Both the position numbers and the translations under genes were made by a program. 64,000 bases of DNA. It comes from Mnemiopsis leidyi. Lineage: Eukaryota > Ctenophora > Tentaculata > Lobata > Bolinopsidae. Positions 48,901 to 58,700 of the stretch are shown here, in pieces. The first letter of the stretch is position 1, and each line of letters opens with the position of its first letter. The stretch is from assembly GCA_000226015.1 (NCBI GenBank), contig JH154184.1:847011-911010 (forward strand). The letters are read 5' to 3'. The notes beneath the pieces were generated by a model. The model had not been told where the DNA came from, ran no database searches, and saw only the letters and a program-made list of their open reading frames with translations.

Positions 48901-51587
48901 CAAAATACGTTCACCACAAAATTATATACGTACACCTAAACTTTATTGGACACATGCCACAACACCACGTGAGGACATCACGTGAGGACATCACGTGAGA
49001 GATGATGAGAAGTAGAAAAGAGGGCTGCAGAACGAAGAATGCTACTTACGCTTACCGATGTGGAGGGTCTGACCATTTCTCCCCTTGATCGGACGAAGTA
49101 TCGCCACATGAGGTCGGGAGGTTCCGGTAGTGGTAGTGCTTGTTCGGACGTTTTGTCCTGTAGAACTGGAGATCTAGGGTGGGGTTGCAATTAGTGGGTA
49201 ATTAAAGGTAATCAGGGGTAATTACGGGTAATTAGTGGGCTGGTAAGGAGTAACGAGATGAGTTAGGTTTGATCAAAGGTAACTAGACTCTAGTTAACGA
49301 GCAAGTAGCAAAAAAGGCACTTGTGGAAATTTAATGAAATTGAGAGTGAGTGTGGCATGAAATTTATGGACCCTCATCTTCCACGCAACTCTAGAAAGTG
49401 AGAAAATTTAGATAAGAGAGGGAGAAGTGTGTCAACCCCGTGCCTTAACCTAACCTCATGTTTGATGAACTGTCTGTGAGGTTGACTGTATGGGTGGTAA
49501 GTGTGTTGTCCCCGGTGTGACTTGACTGATGGGTTGCGTGAAGGTGGAACATGTCTCGCTAGAAAACATGTTGATGAAGGAGCAGCTGGGTTGTGTGCAG
49601 GTGGCAGTGTAACAGCGGGAGGCAGTGTAACTGCAGGAGTGGGTGTAACACTAGGTGTAACACTAGGTGTTACACTAGGTGTTACACTGAGCGTTACAGG
49701 AGTTACAGATGGTGTGAGAGGTGTGACGGTGGGTGTGATAGTTGGTGTGACCACCGAGAGTGAGTTGTACGGTACAAATCCCACTTTTCTAGGTGATGTC
49801 GGTGAAATGGTTGTGAATGAGGTAGTGGATGTCAGGTCAGGTGTTTCTGATTTTAGTTCGGGTGTTTCAATTATAGCTTCTCCCTCCTGAAACAAACACA
49901 TTTACGATATCAGCTGTATAAATACACATGACACATAACAACAACTTGATTCAGTTTGTAAATATCCCAATTGATGACGTCACATGCACCCTAAGTTTCT
50001 ACATCTAAGTCAAAGAGCAGGATCTCCAGCAATCCAGCAATCTAGGAACCACACTAGACGACACCTCACCGTTATGGGGCCGACAAATTGCACTGTATTT
50101 CTTCCGCCGATTTTATCTTCAAACCGTTAATTCAGTCACGTGATCAATCTCAGAAGTGTTGTAGTAAAGGTGAAGATTAACAGAGCGAAATAAGGCCAAA
50201 TAGAGGGGGTTATGTAAGGTGAATTAGAGAAGACAACCGCGATCTTGTTTCTTGCACTCTGTTCCCCGTAATCGTGCCATGACGGGGGAAGTCATTATGT
50301 TTGACCAGTAAAAGTTGAAGGGCAAAGAGAGATCAATTAAGAAGCTTTAGTGCCTTGGATCAGAGGAGCATTTATTAGGTGAGCCTGTCACAGGGGTGAT
50401 TGGAGCAAGTGTGTTTAATTTGAACCTTAAATTCGATATTAATTTCAACACTTGAACACAAAGTGGCAATGTAGAGTGCATCAAGATTTGATACAATCAA
50501 TTTGTTCATTCCAGACAAGTGTTAAATTTTATTAGTTTCATCCTGACAAAACTGGTGTTAAAAGAAGAAGTCAAGACAACATCTCTTACCTTCTCTATTT
50601 TGACCCTAGGTGAGCACAAAGACTAAGGGTCTTAACTTTTCTTTTTTGACTCTATTATGTTAAGGAGATAAAGAAATAGCTTCTGATCTTCTCTAGTTTG
50701 ACTGGAGGTTTAAACACAAAGTCTAAGTTTCTTACCTTTTCTATTTTGACTCTAGGTTTAGGTTTGTCAGCAGGAGAGCAAGTCATATTCAGACAAAGAT
50801 ACACACTCGATAAAAACAAAAACAGAGACTGGTTGCAAACCGAGACGACGAAAATAAGACACTGTACTGGGCGGGAGGAGATAAAGTTACAATTTGTAGG
50901 GCGTACTGTTGGGAAATAAACCGAGGAAGAGAGAGAGAGTTGAATCTGAGAAAAAAGTACAGCTTGTTGCAAATAATGAGCTCTCTCCCTTGGTTACCGG
51001 GGGAGGTCATTGTACCACCCCAGAGTGGTAATTAGTGACGGATAACACCGTTACCATGACGACCTTGCAAGTAGCAGCTGTTTTGCTGGTTGTTGTCGTC
51101 AAGGTGATGGAGCGACAGGAGCAAAAGAGAAATGATTAATGACAGCCACATGTGGTCATGTGGAGACGACCCCCTGGAGCGAGGAGTTAGAGGGGGTATG
51201 TTTGCGTGTGCGTTTGTACAGGTGTGCTGCATGCGTGTCAGTGTGTATGTGCGTGTGTGGGTGTGTCAGTGTTGCTGGCTTCTGTGCATGTTAAACATTG
51301 CACTAACATATTTGCAATTCTGGAAGATAACGTTAAAATACAGACACACGGGACTTACGTTAATGGCCGTGTTACAAGCACGATTTGAAATTTGACATTT
51401 TCAAAAGAGAAATTAAACTGGATCGGTAAAAATTTGGCGGTACAGAGGTGTGACGATCACGCAACAAGCGGGTCGACACTGATACCGGACTTGAGTCACG
51501 TGACCTGACAAAGTAACCAATCACAGGGCAGAAAGGAGGGGAAATGAAACTCACCAGCTCAGTTACGACATTTATCTGTTCGGCCAT
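27917..51587 (-). CDS. RFX: RFX1/2/3-type winged-helix transcription factor
   Basis: Nineteen coding exons on the minus strand: 51587-51555, 49886-49450, 49165-49056, 48099-47929, 35679-35538, 34153-34021, 33851-33670, 33086-32988, 32824-32676, 31830-31772, 31084-30924, 30541-30390, 30274-30177, 30029-29880, 29651-29443, 29311-29158, 28961-28873, 28644-28526 and 28104-27917. Every phase fits, giving 944 residues. The DNA-binding domain (about 345-417) reads [16 protein letters not shown], then [29 protein letters not shown] and [13 protein letters not shown], almost as in human RFX1-3. The conserved B/C/dimerisation regions follow ([63 protein letters not shown]) and an acidic C-terminal tail. 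The N-terminus is low-complexity (TP/VTP repeats, poly-Gly). The family activates ciliary genes through X-boxes. The donor of exon 2 (GTTAAG) and the first-exon link are the weakest parts. Confidence 0.92.
30678..30915. repeat. Degenerate A-rich tandem repeat in an RFX intron
   Basis: About ten imperfect copies of a roughly 20-bp unit of the type GAAAAGTTRAAACTGWAAAG fill this intron segment. It ends 9 bp below the exon donor at 30923. On the transcribed strand it is U-rich. Confidence 0.65.
31354..31510. repeat. GCGCGCGTTRC repeat cluster with X-box half-sites in an RFX intron
   Basis: Three variants of a CGCGCGTTGC/CGCGCGTTACCATAG/CGCGCGTTGCTATG motif occur. The middle one contains GTTACCATAGAAAT (31381-31394; 13 of 14 to the X-box consensus). 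The last forms a perfect 10-bp inverted repeat, GTTGCTATGT (31481-31490) with ACATAGCAAC (31501-31510). Confidence 0.55.
40562..40590. repeat. CT microsatellite
   Basis: A (CT)n run with two short interruptions, in the long RFX intron. Confidence 0.85.
44046..44059. promoter_or_regulatory. X-box-like site in the long RFX intron
   Basis: GTTAACATGGCAAC matches the X-box consensus at 13 of 14 positions. Two CACGTG motifs lie within 40 bp downstream. It is a possible intronic enhancer; location alone is weak support. Confidence 0.45.
45766..46060. repeat. 24-bp minisatellite in the long RFX intron
   Basis: About 12 copies of the unit ACCTAGATCACAGACCTGTA (plus CAGA), with single-base variants (GAGCCTAG, GACCTACACA, ACCTCGATTACAG). 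An assembly gap of 14 N (45857-45870) falls inside, so true copy number is unknown. Confidence 0.95.
45857..45870. other. Assembly gap (14 N) inside the minisatellite
   Basis: Fourteen N characters; collapse or expansion of repeat units is likely here. Confidence 0.99.
48966..48997. repeat. Three CACGTG motifs at exact 13-bp spacing
   Basis: CACGTGAGGACAT is repeated with a 13-bp period (cores at 48966, 48979 and 48992), in the RFX intron just downstream of the exon ending at 49056. Confidence 0.8.
49620..49720. repeat. Coding tandem repeat (VTP repeats) in RFX exon 2
   Basis: An 12-bp-type repeat (GGTGTTACACTA and variants) encodes consecutive SVTP units on the minus strand, part of a Thr/Pro/Val-rich low-complexity segment of the N-terminal region. 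Length variation would stay in frame. Confidence 0.75.
50585..50766 (-). repeat. Four-copy degenerate repeat resembling a duplicated mini-exon
   Basis: Four tandem copies of about 46-51 bp lie in RFX intron 1. On the minus strand each holds a variant of AGTCAAAATAGARAAG. In the first and last copies this is followed directly by GTAAGA, a strong donor; in the two middle copies the donor has decayed (ATCAGA, TTAAGA). Copies 1 and 4 are preceded by CCTAG. Joining a 16-nt exon would break the reading frame in the model, so I leave it out of the coding sequence. Confidence 0.6.
51050..51063. promoter_or_regulatory. X-box-like site in RFX intron 1
   Basis: GTTACCATGACGAC fits all 14 positions of RTHNYYWTRRNRAC. 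It is about 490 bp downstream of the first coding exon, inside the first intron. Confidence 0.5.
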
Positions 51588-53574
51588 CTAACACTTGGAT
51601 ACGGTAGCCGGGGGGATAAAGTCGTGTAGCCCTAGTAACTAAATGAAGAACAAATGTGTACTATATTTATCGCTCTGGATACGCAGCAACGGCCCAGCCA
51701 GCCTGGACCAGAGCTTGAAACGCAGCATGTCCACGGAACCAACCAATCACGAGACTTATTGGAGGAGTTCCGACCAATAGGGAGCCAGGAAATAAAGCAT
51801 GTGCCCTACTGGTCCATTTTCAGAGCTAATAGTAATAGTACAACTCTAATGATATAATGGGAATACTTCGTCATTGGCTAGTGTTCTTTTTAAATTACTG
51901 CCATAACCTCAATTATTACTCTTCATTTAAACAAATATTTGATCGGGATCACATTAAACTCTACAGGTCTTGAAATATACTTCTTGCATTAATCCCATTC
52001 AAAAGATACGACATAATTCAGGAATGGAAGTCCGGCTGTATGCCTGGCTTGTACTGTTCCGTGTCCTCGATAAAGCAGGCTAGTGCACTAAATAGGCTTA
52101 CAGTAAGCACTTATCAATTGGCTAATCGGTAAGAGACATCGGAAATTTATCTTCCTGAGTAGTAAGTAAGAGTAAGCAAGGAGGGGACGCAGTAAGCAGT
52201 ATAGAGAGTAGAGCCAGAGGGTGGACATCATGGCCCGGCTGGGGACTAAATTCCTTTAGTCTTTACCATCGTTATATTGATAATTTTAAAATCCTAAATT
52301 TGGAGGAAATCTTAGTTATTGTATAGCTGAAAGCACGGTGTCAACCTACACGGTATAAATACTTTCAAATTTGGAAATAAAAGGGTCGGATAGTGTTGAA
52401 GTGACAATGTGATTAATATGAGTCTGTTTTATCTCAAATTACAAGAAGTTAGAAGAGCCTTGATTGTTGACACAAAGGAGTATTTAAGGGGTCTTTAGAA
52501 ATGGAGTGTAACTGTGTGGTCAGATGTTTGAAGAAGCATGGAAAACTAAAAAAAACGAAAACTTAAGGAAGACAGAATGAAATTAACTTTGGTAGTTGGA
52601 AGGAAATTGTAAATAAAAATGTCGATGTATTAACTGATCGATCTTATTGGTTATCATAACAACCACGTGATTTCTCTCTCCAGAAAATCAAGAAGTTAGA
52701 GTTCCTCCTGAATGAAACAATGAGCTGTCTAAAACATCGTTTGAATAACTGGCAGAACGGCGAACATGGATCATTGATGGATCGTAAAATCATCATTAAG
52801 TTCTTATTAAGTGATCATTAAGATAGAGGATAAGACCAACTATCTAACCCTGTTAAGTATGTACATGCCAAACTGAATTCATGACCGTATCACTACGGGA
52901 AGTTTTGAATGACGAAGAGCACGACACTGGACTTGTCTTTCCATCTGGAATGTGAGATGTGAAGTTAGTCGGAACAGACAGCCCGGAGCCAAGCGCATCT
53001 CATCCTCCTAAATTTTAGGGCTCAATTAATGCCCCACCTCCCTCCCTAACATCTAATATATACGTACATACGATCCGCTAATTTACAGTCTAGGGAAATT
53101 GAAAGATAAGCACGTAGAAATTGAAATATTCATTAAAATTATAAGGGCCAGGACCCTTCAATCGACAGGGGGACTGGACATTGAGTTTTTCAGTGATTCT
53201 CCATGTCATGAAAATATTCGTTTTCCAGTGCAGTCAATGCTTCAATTGAAGCAGTCCGACGAGGATGATTACCAATTAGAATTTTCGACAGTTGAAGAAT
53301 GAAGACTTGAAAATTTGAAAATAATTCGCGTAATGGTTGAGACAGCCGTTCTATAGCGTTCCTTAGATTAAAATCAGATCGCAATCAGGTGATTGGTGGC
53401 AAAGTCTTATGTCCTTGCAGCAAACTCTTGTTTTCTTTTAAGAATTTCAATTCCTTTGACTAAAATCTCCTAACTTACAAAATGATCACCCAACTGAGCG
53501 ACTGCAGTGTCACTCTGAACTTCCGTGTTCTCACGAAATTAACCCCAACTTTACCGCTACCAGAGCGCAATCCG

Positions 53575-53609
53575 GTTGTTTTCACAACAAACAGAGTAAC
53601 CATGGCAAC
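53575..53609. promoter_or_regulatory. Paired X-boxes upstream of RFX
   Basis: Two X-box-type 14-mers lie start-to-start 21 bp apart, about two helical turns: GTTGTTTTCACAAC (53575-53588; 13 of 14 to consensus) and GTAACCATGGCAAC (53596-53609; 14 of 14). They are about 2 kb upstream of the first RFX coding exon. Autoregulation by RFX is inferred. Confidence 0.65.
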
Positions 53610-55564
53610 CATATTCGTGGAACAAAACGGCAAATTGCTTGCATATCTTCATTATATGCTCATACCGCTAGGGTAGCGGTATTTTAAGCGATCATGTGGT
53701 GTAAATAGGAGAAAGCATAGCGAGCATCCTCCTTCTCTACCTTTCCCTCCATCCCAATAACCCTGTCTGTTTTCCCCCGTCAAAGGCAGATGTGAAAATC
53801 TAGAAGTTCTGACAAATTTGTTCGCCATGACGACAAGATCTGAAGCAGACGGGCAGAAAAAAAGCAAGTTAAAACAGGAAGAGGAGATTTGGGGATTGGA
53901 GCAGTCTAGTTGGGACAGTGCAGGCAAGATTAAACGTGTCACAAGTAATTGTTCCAATAGTTCGAACATCGCTTGGGTCTAGTAGTAGAAGCGACGTTTA
54001 CTGTACTGGTAATTCGGGGAATTTGTCCCCCATTTTACCGGTAATTAACTGGAATTAGTTGTTTGACGTGTGCGGGACGTAACGTGAGTTAAATACGCGT
54101 AACATTCCGGGGTAATAACGTTACGTCACGCATTGTGACTAAAAAGTAAAATATCAAAAAATATTTTGGTCAGTTTCTCAACAAGTCGGAGATTGAAATA
54201 AGACGTCAATTTCAAAAATATATTGGTTTTTTAGTTACTAAATGATAATAGTTAAGTAACTAGGTTGAAAGCCATAAGAAATTAAGCTTCCAGTAAGCCA
54301 TGAAATAAAAGCTCGACGATTTTGAAAATGATAATAAATATTCGTACGTTGGATACATTACTATGTATTGATTGACTGAAAAATTTAAATTTTGTCTTAT
54401 TCAAATTGTTTCTTATTTAAAAACATGTAGATTAACGTTATGTAATATTTAGTTAAATTACCTGTTGAAGATGAAGCTGCTGGACGGGCCGGGGCGAGTT
54501 CTCGTTAGTGGCGTGAGTGGTTGTACTGCCGGACTTGACAGATGTTGTAACCTGCTTATTGGTCAATTAATTAATTACCCAATCATGATTAAGCTGCTGA
54601 TAAGTCGGAAAATCACTTTGAAGGACAGCGCGGTATTTGGCGGCCGCTGCGGTACACTAGATTGAAATTCGAGCCACGAGTACTGCTATTAAAAACCAGC
54701 AGGACTTGATTGCACAGATTGCACTTCTAATGAATTGGCATCAAATGTTTTGAAATCCGGGCAGGAATTCTTGACATACCACAGCGGTCAAGGCCTTGGC
54801 AATGTTATCAGCTACTACGGTGGCCATTTCCTGTTTTCTTCTGTGGCGTCTTCTACATGTAACCTAGCCGGGAAACGATGATTAAGGATTGGGAAATTAT
54901 TTAGAAAACAATGTTTGGTGATTGGTATAAGGATGATTTAACTCAAACGTACGGTGTGAGGTTTTGATATGTTGATTCATAAATCAGGAGCAGGATTGGA
55001 GATTGTAATATGGTAGTCAATTTTTAAATTTTAGAAACAGAAATTCGTCTTGTCATGACTGGTTTTAAATATTTGATGTTTTAAATAGCGTTAAACTTAT
55101 AAATTACAAACAACACTTTGTGCAACACAAAATTCTGGGCATATCAACGAAAATCTGAAATTTATTTACATAAATTTTGTACAAATAAAAATTGTAGACG
55201 CCATAAAAATCTATCTGATTGTGAGACAAGGCACAAACACAATTTGCCCTTCCTCCTACAGCTTAAAGTTCCTTATAACCAACAGAAAAGCTCCACACAC
55301 TTGATTATATACGAACCCGGCCCTTAGAGAAACCTTCACTGTACAATAACACAACTAGCAACCAGCATCAGAATATGATTTGACCAGCAAATAAGTTAAA
55401 CAGCAACTATACATGGTATACATTGTATAGTTTACAATACATTATACAGTATACACAATATCTTACAAGACAATCTGAATGTATAAACCTGCCCTAGCCA
55501 GTAGGGTGTTCAGTTTCAATCGCGAAGTTCCCGGATAAAACCGTAAAATGAACATTTATTACGA

Positions 55565-55570
55565 AATATC
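55565..55570 (-). other. Candidate polyadenylation signal of WDR19
   Basis: AATAAA on the minus strand about 150 bp after the stop codon. Confidence 0.6.
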
Positions 55571-55721
55571 GCCTCTGCTCAGCAATAGGTAACAAAACCG
55601 TATAATTTATCTTCTGGATATCACCTCCCTATCACCACGTAACACCTACATCTCACCCGGTAACACCATCTTTCACCAAGTACAGCTGATACCTCTCCAA
55701 ACTTCACCTGCACACCTTGAT

Positions 55722-58700
55722 CTACCCCTCGTTTGAGGGTTCCCCCAGTTTCGCATACAAGTTAGGCTCCTGGACCACACTCAACTGTTGAGGGTTCACC
55801 ACCACCCCACAGATAGGACACGGTGTCTCCCCGTTAGCAACAAACTCTCTAAACACTGAGTAGAGTGCAGGCCAGGAGCAGTGAGGACACTCGCACCAGT
55901 CTTCTTTCAACATGTGACGTCCGGTAACGATGCAGTAGGGCAGGGTGTTCTTGCATTCCCCACATTCCAGAGTAGATTGGGGTAGGAGAGTCCCACATTG
56001 GGGACAGGGGTCTGTTGCTTCTTCCTAGTTGAGGATAGAAGTAGAAATGTTCAAAAGCTCAACGTCATGATTGCAAGCAAATTCGGGTGGAATTTTGTAT
56101 CAAATCATCAAAATACTTATTTTGCTTACACAAGACCAAATTTGATTTCGATTCTTATTCTTACCTCCTCAGTCTTGTCCGGTTTTCTTACGATCTGCTC
56201 GATCTTCTTCTTCCACTTTGGATCTATCTGAGACCTATATTCCGGACGGAGCAACATGGCCGCGTAGCTGAACGCGCTTGCGCGCAGTCCCGACCTGTAA
56301 CACTCCACCACCGTGGATGTCAGGATTTGTGCTATGTGTGACGGGAACTTGCTGAAAATGAAAAAAAGTGTCAACTGTTTGATTTAAAGATTTACGTAAC
56401 TGTCATGTTAACTGAGTTTTCAGGAATTGTTGTAACATTAAACTGTATTTAATTAAATCGAACTGTCATTCCAATCCAGCTGCTACTTATGCCTAAGTTT
56501 TACACTCTAACTCATCATTTTAATCACTAAAGTTTGGAGTTTCCGTATAACTATACAATTTGTATCTGTCGCACTTACTTCTAAGAATCTCCAAACGATT
56601 TGCAACCTCGTCAATGACGAATGGCATATAAAAACTACTACCTTTCAAACAAATAACAAACTTCACCAGCCCTCATTTTCTCCTGCCTACCTGATGTTAC
56701 TAGCGACTCTAATCAACATTCTCGCTGCCTTCATGTGATCTCCCCTCTTGACGTGAAGTTTAACTAGGATGTAGCTGTGTAACAACATCAGGTTGTGTAC
56801 CATCTCGTTTGGAATCTTTATCTTGTGTTTCAGTAGATTCTGAAAGGTAGTCATGTGATCTGATGTAGTATTCAGTGAAGTTCTCTGCAAACGGAGCATT
56901 TGATCTGTATTATAGACTATAGAGTGAGTACAAGACACTGTAGTATTACAGAAAAGAGACACAAATATGGCGCGCACTATACAGAACAGTGATAACAATA
57001 TGTACTTCAGTTCAATATTTAGTAATTTGACAAACAAGACTAAATCTCACAGTTGATAACACAATACGGACATTAACCAGTTACATACAATACACAAGTA
57101 CACAGACATGTGAATTGTAAGAAGAAACATATTTTCCCTACCAGTAATGACACAAATTAAAGTAATCTCGGTCGATGAAAGAACAAAGAGGTCGAAACTA
57201 GACGACTAAAAGTAAACAACTAGCTATATATATATACAACTAGCTATATATATACTCCACATACTTGGTACATTTCAAATAGAACATCGTGAGCCGTCCT
57301 GTAACTGCCAGCAGCCTGATCTTCTTTAGCTATAATGATAGCAGTCCTAGCCGCCTCGCGGTACTGTTGTAGCGACATGTACAGGTTGAACAGATACCTG
57401 TGTAGAAGACAGAGGTTCAGGTGAAGATTTTAAGTTTGATTTGTCCAAACCTCCAAACTAGACTTAGTCGCGTCAAAACTTTCAAATTAATTAAATAGGT
57501 CAAAGAATAAATGACATGGTAAGTTTCGAAACAAAATTAGCAGATACATATTTGGTTTTGAACTTAAGATAAGAACAGAGCAAGCTCGTCAAATTCTCAC
57601 TTTACCTGGCTGCTTTAGGAACTCCATCTATCTCTCCCATCAGATAATCAATAAGTTGGTGAGTCAGAGAATCCTTGTGCGCCTTCCCCACCGCCTCTAT
57701 CGCAATGTCCAGGGCGGCGTCCACGTCATTGGGAGGAACTCTGATGAGGTAGTGAAGTGCTTTGGCGTAGTCCCCTGCTTTGAAGAAGAAGTTTCCACAC
57801 TGAAGGGGTTTTCCATGCGACTCGTAGTGCTTGGCGATGGCGATGTAGTCCTCTGGCGTCGCGTCGTCCCCGATAATGTCGGCGTATTGCGACATCTGGT
57901 TGTGCTCCTCAGCCAGTGCGAACGCCTCCGTGTTACACTTTGAGACAACTAGAAACTGGATAGCAGAAGCGTAATCCCCGAGATTCTGGAAGAACTTGGC
58001 AACAACTCGAGCTCCCTCTACAGACTGAGTTTCCTGGACGATCCTCACCGCTTCTTTAGGATTCTTCAGATGATCCAGGTTTATCCTGATAACACTGTCG
58101 TAGTCCTTGCCCGCTTCATACGCGTTAGCAGCCTCTTTGAACTTTCCCTCGTGTTCCCGGTTTTTAGCGTACTGTATGTAGATTTTAGGGGAGGTTATGT
58201 TGGGCAGTATCTCGGCTACCTTGCTCCAGTTTCTTGCCTTCATGTAAACTTGGGCTGCTTTGTCGTAGCTGTTACCCTGAAATAATGGGGAGTGTAGAGA
58301 CAGGGCAAACAAGACCTTACGTCACGTGGTGCTTTGTTTAAGTCACGTGATCTTTTGTAAAGTGACTGAGGAGCAATGTTCTCATGACAATGGCTGTAGA
58401 CGCGGAGTTTAAGCAGGTTTGTGTGTGATGTGAAGTATCAATGAAACACTTAACATGATCAATAGATGATCTAGATGATGCTTGTTGAGGACAAAGTGGC
58501 AGAGTGGAGTGAAAACTCGAAAATAGACAGTTCTAGTTAGGGAGTTTATAACGGTTCACTTTACGGTTAGCGAATACTTAGCAATATTTGTCATGGAGAA
58601 GTGTGCAAACTATGTGTAACAACTGATTGTGATAGTGTGTTGGAACTGGTAACTAACATTTTACTGTCTCTCACAATACGGCCAACCATACATCACTCTG

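Larger units (their letters stand above)
51588..55721. other. Region between RFX start and WDR19 3' end
   Basis: No coding exon recognised. Because WDR19 ends into it and RFX starts from it, the only promoter required here is that of RFX. An in-frame stop directly precedes the RFX ATG (TAGATG); that TAG could also be a splice acceptor from an upstream 5' UTR exon. The X-box pair at 53575-53609 marks a plausible transcription start area. Confidence 0.5.

Noticed and set aside
49443-49450. Alternative donor GTTAGG for RFX exon 2 (5 nt earlier)
   Set aside because: It would end the exon in phase 0, which does not fit the two-base carry required by the next exon; the GTTAAG donor does, though both are weak.
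49501-49890. Plus-strand frame of 129 codons with [12 protein letters not shown] repeats
   Set aside because: It is the antisense shadow of the tandem repeat coding for VTP units in RFX exon 2.
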